The notes under the pieces are model-generated. The model was not told the DNA's origin and searched no databases. It was given only the letters and a program-made list of their open reading frames with translations. This document shows positions 1 to 10,320 of a DNA stretch of 64,000 nt, piece by piece. The number at the start of each line of letters is the position of its first letter. Position 1 is the stretch's first letter. This stretch comes from Limonium bicolor (Eukaryota > Streptophyta > Magnoliopsida > Caryophyllales > Plumbaginaceae): contig CM041776.1 in the NCBI GenBank assembly GCA_023374045.1, forward strand, positions 347,137,636 through 347,201,635, written 5' to 3'. The translations under genes and the position numbers were made by a program.

Positions 1-1640
1 TCGTGATTTTTTCCTTTGCGGGTTTTCAATTTCCCCATCCTTTTGTTCATGGATTTCTTGTTCGAAGATGTTGCACTCTGGCACATATTCACCTAAATGC
101 CCTTCCTTGCCTGCACGTCTATGTTATCCTTTGCTCTAAAAACAACATTGGGCCTTTGGGCACCGAGTTTGTTCAATATTTCTCGGTTTGTGTTCTAATC
201 CGGGATTTATCACTTTCAGGTTTATGGTTTGCGTTTTTTTCTATTTGAAGTGTGACTAGGGCTTGAATTCAAGGTGGTTTGTAATTGTTCCTCCGCCCGA
301 GTACTTCCTTGGGGTTCCATTCACTACATTTCTCTCGAGGGCTAGTTGTCATGCCCTTCCCTCTCAGACTCTAAAGTCCCTATCTCAAAGATCTTGAAAG
401 ATTGAACAAGATTTCAGCCTACCCTCACCTCATATTTCCCGACAACAGGGAGTTTTCTCTTGAAAAACTTGATAGTACACCCTATACTTTTCTCCTGGTA
501 CTTGTATTCTTCAATCGTATTTCTTATCTTATTTTTACCCCTTTTTGGTAGACTTTCCTTTCATTGGTTCCATGGTAAGACCCTTCCGTCAGTGGAACTT
601 TGGCACTTTTAAGTTAGACAAAACTTGTGTGGATTATTATGATTCTGTTGAGGCTGCTGACGAGGCTACGAAGGAATCCGCTGATGTTTTGTCCCCAGGG
701 TCTGGTGTTTCCAGTCCCTCTGTCCCCAAAAAGCGGAAAGAGAAAAAAATGGATGACCCTATAGTTAAGAAATGAAAACTTATAAAGGGAGGAAGAAAGT
801 TCCCCCTGATTTTGGAGAAACCCCTTCTATTCCACGTACATGGCATGTTGACCCGGATTTTGGATGGTGTGTCTTCTTTCCTCTTACCAGGGGTCAAATC
901 TTGATCTTAGCACCTACCAAGGTAAGAGATCTGGCAGTGCGACCATATTTCCTTTCTATTCCATGACTTGTTGGATTATTTTTCATTAGATGATCATCTA
1001 GAAACTGTGTTGGAGAGGGAAAAAGTTATGTATCTGCTCCTATACCCAAAGGTGCTTCTCCTTTTTGTATGTCTATTTTGTGTGTGTGTTTTTTGTCTTT
1101 CCTGCTGGTTTTTGTTTATTAATGTGTGTTTCTTCAGTTCTTCTTCACCAACTGGTCCTGAGGTTGCCATGGAATGTTCTCAGCACCATCCCACATTTTT
1201 ACTATTAAGAGAATACTCTTCAAAAAGCGCTCCATTAGCAGCACCCGGGAAAAGGGGAAGGATTTTTCTTGTTGGATCCAACACCGCCCCAAAGAGAGTC
1301 AAACCAATGGCTCGGAAGGTAAGGCCTTCGGATGTGTGTAACGGCAATTCCTCCCAGGAGGATGTGGGTAAAACTTCCCTTCCAAGTATCAGGTTGTTCA
1401 TGAAGATCCTGAGCTTCGAAGTAAGTCCAGAGAAGAGGCTCAACTCTCCTCATCCTCTTCCCTCCTGAGGCCAACAAGTAGTTTTGTGGTGCTTCCTCGA
1501 AAAAAGGTTGGTTTTACCACCGAGGGCAACCTATGCAAGGAGTTGCGGGCTCTGAGACCCTCTCTTATTCTAACTTGTGGAAGGAAGACACTACTCTAGC
1601 GGGTCTTTGGATGAGATCTTTGCCCCCCTCCGGGCCTCTA

Positions 1641-2375
1641 CACTAGTAAAATAAGAGCTATTTGGCGGTACTTAAGGGTTTATCTCGGCGGTTTTAAACC
1701 GTCGAAATGGAGACCGCCGAAAAAGGTAGACCTATCTCGGCGATTCTATAACAAACCACCAAAGTAGATGCTATGTAAAATCAATAACTAACCACATCTA
1801 TCTCAACGATTTATAGCTTACAATCACTGAGATAGACCCTGGGTTGGTCAATTTCAAGAATACTTTTGCGGTTCCAGAATACTATCTCGGCGGTTTGTAA
1901 GCTAAAAACCGCCTGGATATGCGGTATGCCCGTCTCTATTTCGGCGGTTCTTTATTAAGAACCGCAGAAATACCCATTTATTGTTTTTTACCATTCTAGC
2001 TTATATATCGCAACCCAATGCACCAAATGAGATCAATCACCTGTAATGGTAAAATACGCAGCTGCCGTCTACAATGGGGCGCTCAGTATAAATTCGTAAG
2101 CTCTTATCGCAGCCAATATCAAGCCGCACCACCTTTGAGGGAAACAAACCAACAAACACAAAAAATACACTTGCATTACAAAGTCTATTTCGGCGGTTCC
2201 TACTGAAAACCGCCGAAATAGACTAGGAAATACATCTATTTCGGTGGTTGTAAGTAGAAACCGCCGAAATAGGTACTTAAGTTTTTAATTACCTGAATTT
2301 TGACAACATATCTCGGCGGTGTTTTTTACAACCGCCGAGATAGGGGCATCGAAATAGGCCTTTTTTGTACTAGTG
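1641..2375. mobile_element. Non-autonomous CACTA (En/Spm-type) transposon, 735 bp
   Basis: The left end reads CACTAGTAAAATAAG and the right end, reverse-complemented, reads CACTAGTACAAAAAAGG. The flanking trinucleotide is CTA on both sides (1638-1640 and 2376-2378), the 3-bp TSD expected of CACTA elements. The interior has no transposase. It is filled with the motif CTAT(T/C)TCGGCGGTT in both orientations, arranged as at least four inverted pairs (1936-1972, 2182-2224, 2236-2272, 2309-2342). Subterminal repeats of this kind are transposase-binding sites in the known family. The flanking aORF sequence reads on in register across the insertion. Confidence 0.88.
2182..2224. repeat. Perfect 17-bp-stem hairpin inside the CACTA element
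   Basis: AGTCTATTTCGGCGGTT at 2182-2198 is the exact reverse complement of 2208-2224, separated by a 9-nt loop. It is the best of at least four such inverted pairs of the element's subterminal motif. Confidence 0.9.
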
Positions 2376-3063
2376 CTACCCCTTCAAAGGACAGACTTTG
2401 CATTGGGGATGGATCTTTTGACGCTGTCATGCGGCACTTCATTCCATATGTTCAGGCCCTTGAATACATGTGGCAAGAAATTTTCAGGGTTTTCCTTTAT
2501 TACTTTCTTTTTCTACTTTAATCGTCGTGTTATACTTTTTTTCCTTTTGTTTCAAATTTATCCCGCCCTGCAGACTATTGCCATGGCTCAGAGCATTGAC
2601 ATGAAGTCAAGAAACTTGCTTTTGAAACTCCGTTGTGAGAGAAGTGGAGTGGATGAAGCGGAAGGAAACTTAAGGAGGCATGGACTTTTCATTAATGCTT
2701 TATTGATAACTCCATCCTGAGCTTGATTTCAAGGTGAAGCAGCGCTTTGTTGTTCGGAATAAGGAAGTTTCCCATGCCCGAGAAACCAATGCAAAGGAGC
2801 GTGACACTAATGAGTCTCAGATTTCCAAATTGAGGGGCGATATTCTTACTATGAAACTTCATAACCAGTCTCTTGATACAGAGCTACTTTCGTTAAAGAA
2901 ATTGAGGAAAAATCTGACAAAGAGACTGAGGGATGGACCAAGAAAATAGGCGACCTAGAATCTTCGTTGGCTGCCTTTAAGACTGAGAATAATGAGCTCC
3001 TGTCTAAGCGTTCAAGAAAGGAGAAAGATCTCAAAGAGTATAACAAGGAGTCTTTGGTTAGAG

Positions 3064-3146
3064 GTACCAAAAATTACTTTTTTAAATGTTGAGTTATTTT
3101 CTTCCTTTTTTACATTTGTTTTTTTGTCTTGCTTCTTCTTTTCCAG
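3064..3146 (+). other. Putative intron in the antisense ORF
   Basis: The coiled-coil reading ends at GAG followed by GTACCA at 3064. A T-rich stretch ends in TTCTTTTCCAG at 3146, after which charged coding-like sequence resumes. The 83-bp length and polypyrimidine tract fit a plant intron. No transcript evidence is available. Confidence 0.4.
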
Positions 3147-3600
3147 CGGATTCTTCCAATTTTGAGGATTTTTTTAGCCACGTGAAGATCTTAACGAAGA
3201 GATCAAAAAACTTTGTGGAGATATATAACTCTTATGTTGGAGTGTGAGCGTTATCGGACCCTAGCGATTAATGTTGAATCTCAAGTTCAAAACCATATAG
3301 CTTGCTTGCGGAAGACTCAGATAGAGCTTTAAAAGATAGATCGTGCCTACTCTATTCTGAAAGAGTTACTTACCATTCAGTGTGCGAAGTTCGCCTGGAG
3401 TGTCGTCAGATGGTGTCAGAGTTTTTTCTTCTGAAGAAAATGGTACCTAATAAGACTTTATGCGCCAGTCTTGAATTTGAAGAGATTTCCTAGAGGATGC
3501 ATTTTTTCGAGGAGGCTGAGAAGTTTAGATATCTTCCCGGGGGAACTTGCTTTGCCCCCGTCCAACTTCTTTTATGGCGTCTTGAGGAGAGCAGGCTGAG

Positions 3601-4329
3601 GGTAATCTTCCTTGCATTCTTTAGACATCCAAGAGCTAGGCTCTAGCGAAAGCGTCTCAAATCCTGCGCGTGATAAAATCATCAATGATGTCCAAAATGT
3701 AGAATAGGATTAGCTCATGTTTTCTCTTCTCTCTCTCTCTATTTGTTTAAGTCATACTTTTTATTTTTTCTGCTTGTAAGTGCTCTTACTATGACTATTT
3801 TTTCTCTTATGACTTGGCTTTTAGACCGTCAGATTCGGTTGTATGTACTTTAAAAATTCTTGCTTACTAAGTGCTATAAACTTCTTTGGAGCTATAGGTT
3901 TGCTCGGGACGACCGGGCTCCCAGAGCTTTTGTGTATGCGTGTGTTATATATATTTTTAGGTGTAGTTGCTTACTTTCCATGGGGTGATTTCGTACCATT
4001 CCTAATTTTTTCTTTCATTCCCCTATCCATGTTCAAATGGAGGGTTTTAAAAATCTTTCTTTCTTCCCCCTTTCCATATACAATGGTCGGTTCGTCTTTC
4101 TTTTCCATTTTTCTTTCCTTTTCTTTTTTCTTTCCTTTTCTTTTTTCTTCCTTTCTTTTTTCTTTCCTTTCCTTTTTACTTTCTTATGTAGCTCTAGGCA
4201 TGATTGGCTCGGGGGGGGGGGGGGGGGGGCTTAAACAAATTTCGCTTTGTTTTCCTTTTTCTGAGCAATTCTTTTTTAGGAGAAAGAATTTTCATTTCAT
4301 GTCCAACAACTTATGATACATCTTTTACA
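3601..4329. other. Non-coding linker between antisense ORF and integrase, with purine tract and G19 run
   Basis: No convincing coding signal. Positions 4095-4176 are almost pure pyrimidine on the plus strand (pure purine on the strand of the retrotransposon), followed by 19 G at 4211-4229. Open frames across this stretch are low-complexity Phe/Ser/Leu and are not credible genes. The purine tract lies between pol and the antisense ORF, not at the LTR, so it is not the standard PPT. Confidence 0.6.
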
Positions 4330-5330
4330 CATAGAATCTTTTGAGGCATTCAGCATGCCATGAGTGTGGGAGCTCATGCCCATCTAAATTTTCAAAGTCT
4401 ATATGATGCTCTCTCGGTTCCATGACTTACAATATATAGGCCTTCCCACTGTGGTTCTTTGGTTGTTTGACTTCTCTTAGCACTAGGTCCCCGGGGGTAA
4501 AAAGATCATTCCTTTACTTTTTGGTTGAAGTGACTTTCAAATCTTGCTTTATCTTTTAGTATTTTCATTTCAGCTACCATTCTTCTTTTTCAAGGAGATC
4601 GAGATCATCTTAGATTCCTTCATTGTTTGATATTTCATTGTAAGATTCCAACCTTGGTGAAAGTACCACTATTTTCACGGGAAAACTGCCTCTAGCCCAT
4701 AAGTTAACCTACAAGGTGTTTCTTGATGTCCAGTTTCTTCTTTAGAGCCTTTACAATCTGGCCATTTGCATTCTCTACTTGGTCATTTTCCTGGGGTGAG
4801 CCACCGATGCGAATTTTAGGTCAATCTTACATTCCTCACAAAATGTCCGGAAACAGCTGGTGCATTGGAATTGTGCCCCATTATCTGTTACTATTATCCT
4901 TGGGAGTCCGAACCAACATACTATATTTTCCCACGAAGTCTTCTTATTTTCTTGCCATGATTGATAATGTTGGGATTGCATCCACCCAATTTGTAAAGTA
5001 ATCAATAGCGACATACATGTATTTGAATCTCCTTGGGGATTCCTCTCGGAATGGTCCCACAATATCCAATCCCATGCCGCGAATGGAACTGGGCTGGTGA
5101 TTGATTTTAATTCTGTTGGAGGTGTATGGATTTTATTGCCATGCCTTGACATTTGAAGCACTTTTTGACATGTTTTTTTTCTATGTTCTTGGCTTGTTGG
5201 CCAGAAGTATCCTAACCTAATTATTTTTGAGTCATGGTCCTTTCCCCTTGGTGATTTCCATAGATCCCACTATGCACCTCTTCTATGAGCTTCTGTCCTT
5301 CTTCCTCTGCGACACACCTTAGGGTAGGCC
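4330..5330 (-). pseudogene. Integrase of the Tat element, broken
   Basis: On the minus strand the piece 5161-4775 carries the catalytic-core segments PRIIVTDNGAQF and CEECKIDLKFASVAHP, plus a WDWILWDHSERNPQGD piece that is the frameshifted first-Asp region. Just downstream (about 4790-4740) a VENANGQIVKALKKKLD segment fits the region around the catalytic Glu. Further on, about 4510-4480, a GDLVLR-like segment fits the C-terminal beta-barrel. The role would be cDNA integration. At least three frameshifts and several stops are present, so no protein is expected. Confidence 0.8.
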
Positions 5331-5559
5331 TCCCAAATGATCTTTTATACAACTAGTTATTTTCAAGAAAGTATGAAGCCGCCATTCTTTCAATGGTTTG
5401 TGCTTCTTTCGTATCATGTGGATGTATGTCCTCCTTTATATATCTAATGATATGAGTCATCTAGGATTCCTCAAGACCATTCTCCTCTAAGACAAACACT
5501 TGCTCTTCTTCTATGCTAGAGTTTGTTCTTGTTTCCACCCATACTTTGTATGGGACTTT

Positions 5560-6050
5560 CTCTTCTACGCTTGCGAGTTTGGCTAGGGTGTCCGCCTCAA
5601 CATTTTTCAACCCGGGAATGTTAACTCGCGTCTTGTGAAGTTAGCCTTTAGCTCTCGAACTATCATCAGATATTTTCAAAGGTTTTCTTCTTTTACCTCA
5701 TATATGTTTCGCTTTGCCTTGCGACTAACATGGAATCTGAATATAGTTCTAAATCTACAAGATGTGCTCTTTTGTTAGCTTTATCATTTTATTTTATTTT
5801 TGGAGCTTTTATGCGTATTATTTATATTCTAATGTAATTCATTCTTAAAGAACCTATTGCCCCAAGGGCTGAAGCCATTTCCAACCCCTGGATTAGGGCT
5901 TCACACTCAGCTTCATTGTTGGTCACTTCAAACTCCAACCTGAAGGCATAATTAAGACCCCTCTCGTCTGGGGTTTCTACTACAATACCCGCTCCTGCTC
6001 CAATCTTACACCGGGCCTCGTCTACCAAGACCACAAATGGAGTTCGAATG
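5560..6050 (-). pseudogene. Second (archaeal-type) RNase H of the Tat element
   Basis: The minus-strand piece 6034-5822 contains FVDEA-like VDEARCKIGAGAGIVV, then EFEVTNNEAECEALIQGLEMA. The D...NNEAE...GL pattern is that of the additional archaeal-type RNase H placed between the RT-linked RNase H and integrase in Tat elements. It would remove the RNA strand of the replication hybrid. The sequence degenerates below 5822. Confidence 0.8.
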
Positions 6051-6325
6051 TCATTTTTATTTTGGGCAAAACAGGCTTCTGTGATGAAATATGCTAAGGC
6101 CCATGCCTTTATTGCTATACGGGAAAGATAATGAATTTCATATTGTGTTAATTTGGCTGTTTAACTCATCATACGCTCCGAAGCATTGGGGTTGTTTGCT
6201 ATCCGCCTTAGGGGCTAGTTAGTTTTGACAAAAATGTGTGACTGGAAGTATGGTCTCAACTTTCTGGATGCCACAACAAGTGCAAATAATATTTTCTCAA
6301 TGTTGGTGTACCTTGCCTTTGTAGC

Positions 6326-6509
6326 TCTAACAGCCCAGTATCCCACTGTTGTGATATTGTCCGCTTTGGCACGCAGGCCGCACGACTTTGTTCCTGGGGT
6401 TTTCTAGCCCCAAAATGTCTAACAACAAGGAGAGGTATCCTCACCCATATAAGGAGTGGTTCGTTCTCCCCTCCAATCGATGTGGGAGGTAAACCTCAAG
6501 GGTATTACA
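6326..6509 (-). repeat. TRIM LTR copy 1 (3'-most)
   Basis: 184 bp, equals the other two copies except for scattered substitutions. The left terminal dinucleotide is TC instead of TG. Confidence 0.92.
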
Positions 6510-6571
6510 CTCCACCCCACTTGGGAGCTCAGCGCCCTCGTAGACCACACCGGCACACCGACCTGGGTCTA

Positions 6572-6583
6572 GCTCTGATACCA
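6572..6583 (-). other. TRIM primer-binding site (tRNA-iMet); second copy at 6832-6843
   Basis: The minus strand reads TGGTATCAGAGC, complementary to the 3' end of plant initiator tRNA-Met, 2 nt from the LTR end. An identical site lies at 6832-6843. Confidence 0.9.
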
Positions 6584-6585
6584 AC

Positions 6586-6769
6586 TGTAACAGCCCAGTA
6601 TCCCACTGTTGTGATATTGTTCACTTTCGCACACAGGCCGCACGGTTTTGTTCCTGGGGTTTTCTAGCCCCAAAAGGCCTCACAACAAGGAGAGGTATCC
6701 CCACCCATATAAGGAGTGGTTCGTTCTCCCCTCCAATCGATGTGGGAGGTAAACCTCAAGGGTATTACA
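6586..6769 (-). repeat. TRIM LTR copy 2 (central, shared)
   Basis: 184 bp with intact TG...CA ends. It serves both internal segments, so the array looks like two elements sharing one LTR. Confidence 0.92.
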
Positions 6770-6845
6770 CTCCACCCCCCTTAGGAGCCCAGCGCCCTCG
6801 CGGGCCACACCATCACACCGACCTGGGTCTAGCTCTGATACCAAC

Positions 6846-7029
6846 TATAACAGCCCAGTATCCCACTGTTGTGATATTGTCCGCTTTGGCACACAGGCCG
6901 CACGGTTTTGTTCCTGGGGTTTCCTAGCCCCAAAAGGCCTCACAACAAGGAGAGGAATCCCCACCCATATAAGAAGTGGTTCGTTCTCCCCTCCAATCGA
7001 TGTGGGAGGTAAACCTCAAGGGTATTACA
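6846..7029 (-). repeat. TRIM LTR copy 3 (5'-most)
   Basis: 184 bp. The left end reads TATAACAG (TG to TA). The right end TATTACA adjoins the TSD GTAGC. Confidence 0.92.
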
Positions 7030-7301
7030 GTAGCCGTTAAAACTTTCCCGGTGTAATGTACTGTAATCTTTTTCCTCTCTTCTTTCATAATCAAAACTGC
7101 TGCTACTGCCCACTCAGACTACAGATCTTTGACCGAGGCTGGGACTCCTAATTTTGGCAGTTCTTAGAGCAGTTCTTTATCCCTTTCGAAAGCATCTCTA
7201 TTGCAATGTGCTATTTTTTAGAGCATATTAAAAGTGGGAATTGATTTTTCTTGTAGTTTTGAACAGGATCTACTCAAAACTGCAAGTCTCCCTTTCAAAG
7301 C

Positions 7302-8060
7302 TTATACATCCTTGATGTTTCTTGAAGGGGATAGATTGAGAACTGCTTGAGTTTTCTCCGGGTCGACTTCGATTCCCCTCTGTCCAACGATGAAACCTAA
7401 GCATCTTCCCTTAGTTACACCAAAGACACATTTTTCTAGGTTCAACTTGATATGGTTTTTACCCAATGTGTCAAAATTTACTTTCAAGTTTTCCATGTTT
7501 GTTCCTTCGAGTCACTTCTCACGAAATTGTCATCGACATAAGCTTATACACTATGAGACAATTGTTCTTTCAATACTTTATCAATCATTCTTTGGAAGGT
7601 TGCCCCGACATATTTTAGTCCAAAGGGCATGACCTTATCACATAATGTCCTTGAGGAGGTGATAAAAGAAGTTTTTCTGCATCTTTTTCATTCATAATTA
7701 CCTGATTATATCCTAAAAAGCATCCAAGAAACTTAAAAAAGAGCTTTGGGCTGTTTCTGTGACCAATTTATCATAAAAGGGAGCGGGTAAAAATCTTTTG
7801 GGCATACTTTATTTAGATATGTGAAATCTACACACATTCGCCACTTCCAGTTTGTCTTTTACCATTACTATGTTCGCCAGCCACTTTGGATAGGTCACTT
7901 CTCGTATGAACCCAGCTTTCAAAGTTTATCCACCTTAATAAGTGTTTCCTCGTCTCTTTCTCTTCCTATTACTCTCATTCTCTCTCTGATGGCAGGGTGC
8001 TCTGGATCCACATGAAGGTGATGCAGGATAACGCCTGGATCTATAATGGAGATTTCTTTC
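7302..8060 (-). pseudogene. Reverse transcriptase of the Tat element, broken
   Basis: Minus-strand remnants include an AGFIREVTYPKWLANIVMVK segment (about 7915-7850), then VCPKRFLPAP (about 7815-7790). The open piece 7496-7302 contains LNLEKCVFGV and GFIVGQRGIEVDPEKTQAV, the palm/thumb region after the catalytic loop. The catalytic aspartate loop itself falls in a damaged stretch near 7540. Multiple stops and frameshifts are present. Confidence 0.8.
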
Positions 8061-8559
8061 ACGCTCTATTTGAACATTTTTTTCTTCAGAAACCTCATTA
8101 AATGGGTTTGTTCACCACTGTTAAAGGCATTCCCAACCTTAAAATTTAGAAGGATCAAGCTTTAGAGGTACCTCCTCTGGTAGGTTTTTTGGTGTGCTAT
8201 AACACCTTTGTCCTCTCTTTAGCCCGAGGGAGCCAGCTGCTTTCCTTCATACTCAAGCTCTGATCCTACCATTTTGACTATTCCCTCCTCTGGGAGACTT
8301 TCCATTATTTTAACTTCACAGACCCACGCCACCTTTTGACTGCCTCGAATTGTCACCATATTTCTTGATCGAGTCAGGTATTAATTTTGAGGTAGTGGGT
8401 ATTGCTTATCGTCCAAAAGGCATTTATCCCTTGGCGTCCAAGGTACATGTTATACCCAGAGAGCCTTGGAAAGATGTACGTTGTTAACTTTTCCATTCTT
8501 CTTTTGTCCCCTTGTCCTAGGGTGATAGTAATATCCACACTTCCAGTGGATTTGTAGAA

Positions 8560-8770
8560 ATTCCTACCATGAAGCCCCCCTAGGGCCGTTGAGTATGGTT
8601 TATCTATTTCCTCCAGGGTTTCAAGTCTTTTGAATGCCTCTAGCTAGTGAAATCTTATTTGCTCCGGCTCCATTATCCTCCAAGATTCCTTCTACCATTT
8701 TGTCATTTATTTGTGCCCTTATAATCAGTGGATCATTGTGTGGATATAGCACCCTCTCCGTTCTCTTTAG
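8560..8770 (-). pseudogene. Aspartic protease of the Tat element, remnant
   Basis: The minus strand around 8750-8640 reads PHNDPLIIRAQINDKMVEG then ILEDNGAGANKISLA. D-N-G-A corresponds to the D-[TNS]-G-[AS] active site of retroviral-type proteases, with the preceding hydrophobic strand. The rest is degraded. Confidence 0.65.
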
Positions 8771-8989
8771 TGAAATATACGGGAGGTAATTTTCCTTTTT
8801 TTAGACGTTCTTTTTAGGAAACTCCTGATGAACCGTGTGAATGAGCCTTTCTTCTCATTAGAGGCTAAAGATCCTATCTCTGAAAATAGTCCTGTAAATT
8901 TGCTTAATGGGAAAAAAACCATATTAGATCTTTGAAACCACATGTTTTGCTATTTCTTCTCTCCTTTTCTTATTATAGACTTGTAATCA

Positions 8990-10190
8990 TTCCTAAGGAT
9001 TTACAATGATCTAACTCTAGGTGGACTTCTTCTTCGATCTTAGCCTGGAGATGGTAGTTGTTGCTTGCTCTCTAAGCTCTGGAGTGCGGTCTTCCTTTCT
9101 TCTTTATTTCATAATTTATGTTGAGCTCTTTAGATAGTGTTGCACAATTAGTTGTCTTATGGCTGTAATGGTCATGGAATTCACATAAAGCTGCTGGCAC
9201 TTCTCAGGGTTGGGGCTTCTTTAGTTGGGGCAGAAGTTCCTCTTTAATTGCAGTTGCATATCTCCCCGGGTTGATGTGAATGGTCTTGGTCTCAAAGATG
9301 GTAAGATTATGAGTTTGTTGACTCTTAGAGTAGGGCTTGTACCGCGCCCCACCTCCATCGGTCGATGATCCCCCCTCAGAAAAACATCCCCCTGGTCCAT
9401 TCTCCTCCATCGGGGTGGGACTTTAAAACCCGCCACTAGCTCTTTGTCTATGTTTTCAGCAATTTCCTATTTTGAAACTCATGGAGCATTTCCGCGAGCT
9501 CTTCATGTGAATTTTGGGGTATGATTGCTATTTCTCCCACAAACCTCGAGGGAGAAAGTCCGTTCTCAAAGGCTTTGATGAGGATTTTTTCATCGACGTC
9601 ATCAATTTTAACTACTTGCCTTTGGAACCGTTCGCTGTACTCCCAACTCAATGGTCTCTTTTTTAACTTTTATGCTTGTAGTGAAATATTATTGGAATTT
9701 TGCCGTCAGTTTTTGAAGCTATAAATAGATTGGGGTGGTCTCTTGGAAATCCAGCTTAGCTCCCTTTTTGAAAGTGTTCCCGGGAATAGAATACAAAGGG
9801 AGAGAGTGCTAATGCCTTGTGTGTTCATGTCGAACATGAACTTCTTGATCTTTTTGGAGAAAGGATAGAGACTCATGTCTATGGCGTCCTTCTCCTCGTC
9901 TTTGATAGCCAAATTTGGGGATGCATTCAGCTCTTCACTCCTCCTTTCCTTACTCTCTACATAATCCTTTCTCTTAAAACTTCGATAGCCTTCGCCATTT
10001 CTTCTAATCTCTTTTGGTAATCCTCGTCTCGCTAGATTAGCTCTTGTTCGAGGTGCTCGTTGCTCTCAACAGTCCTCTCGTCAATGGCTTTTGTCAGTTT
10101 CCCGAGCAATTTTTTGTGATCCTTTTTCGAAATTGAATCTTATGGTTCTCCAGTGTTCTATTCTACCGATCTTCTTGTCTTTGGAGGCAT
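8990..10190 (-). pseudogene. Gag of the Tat element, broken
   Basis: The likely start is the ATG at 10190 on the minus strand (MPPKTRRSVE), which soon meets a stop. Remnants at 9912-9706 and 9651-9448 (SWEYSERFQRQVVKID and EKILIKAFENGLSPS) match the conserved capsid helices of plant Ty3/gypsy Gag. Near 9190-9110 an FHDHYSHKTTNCATL-like reading resembles the Tat histidine/cysteine motif. No single open frame survives. Confidence 0.75.
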
Positions 10191-10302
10191 TACACCGAAC
10201 CTGCAAAACTGTGTTACTTCATGAACTACAAGTGAGATTTTGTTTTAAAAGAAACTTTATCCGTTAGTGGTGATACCGTGGTTGCTAGCTGAGTCATCCG
10301 TT

Positions 10303-10320
10303 TCTCACAGACGGCACAAA
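10303..10320 (-). other. Primer-binding site of the Tat element
   Basis: The minus strand reads CTTTGTGCCGTCTGTGAG. It matches the usual Tat PBS (a GGCGCCGTCTGTGGG-like sequence) apart from a few changes, mostly G to A. It lies about 110 bp upstream of the Gag start. Confidence 0.6.

Larger units (their letters stand above)
3..3600 (+). pseudogene. Antisense additional ORF (aORF) of the Tat element, broken
   Basis: Plus-strand coding remnants run opposite to the element's gag-pol. The first piece (3-248) contains FPHPFVHGFL followed by an H-x-N-A segment and a C-x-K-N-N segment, which resembles the plant 'putative gypsy-type transposon' domain (PF04195-like). Later pieces at 545-775, 772-966 and 1139-1440 include the basic stretch SVPKKRKEKK, a possible nuclear localisation signal. 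The pieces at 2574-3063 form a charged, heptad-like coiled coil (for example ISKLRGDILTMKLHNQSLD). Splice-like junctions (see 3064-3146; also GT near 926 and TTTCTTCAG ending at 1138) suggest an intron-bearing gene. Stops and frameshifts occur throughout and a CACTA element sits inside. The function of aORF proteins is unknown. The assignment rests on motif resemblance and position. Confidence 0.6.
6326..7029 (-). mobile_element. TRIM retrotransposon in a three-LTR tandem (LTR-int-LTR-int-LTR)
   Basis: Three copies of a 184-bp LTR (plus-strand ends TGTAACAG...TATTACA, first copy TCTAACAG, third TATAACAG) alternate with two 76-bp internal segments, giving an exact 260-bp period. On the minus strand each LTR is followed after 2 nt by TGGTATCAGAGC, the initiator-tRNA-Met PBS. 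Each internal segment ends in a purine tract (AAGGGGGGTGGAG or AAGTGGGGTGGAG) next to the following LTR. The array is flanked by the 5-bp TSD GTAGC (6321-6325 and 7030-7034). No coding capacity, as expected of a TRIM. It interrupts the RNase H codons of the Tat element, which read on in frame across the single TSD. Confidence 0.93.
6165..7140 (-). pseudogene. RT-linked RNase H of the Tat element, split by the TRIM
   Basis: Upstream of the TRIM the minus strand reads SEWAVAAVLIMKEERKKI (about 7130-7080). Downstream it reads ARYTNIEKILFALVVASRKL and then PYFQSHIFVKTN. These are the central and C-terminal parts of the Ty3/gypsy RNase H. The two halves are in the same frame when the TRIM and one GTAGC copy are ignored, so the domain was open at this point when the TRIM inserted. 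Confidence 0.82.

Noticed and set aside
3843..4316. 157-codon plus-strand open frame
   Set aside because: Low-complexity Phe/Ser/Leu translation of the pyrimidine tract and the G run; no domain and no conserved start context.
6331..7027. CRISPR-like or satellite array from the regular 260-bp period
   Set aside because: Only three units, with LTR ends, PBS and a TSD; this is a TRIM tandem and not a satellite or CRISPR.
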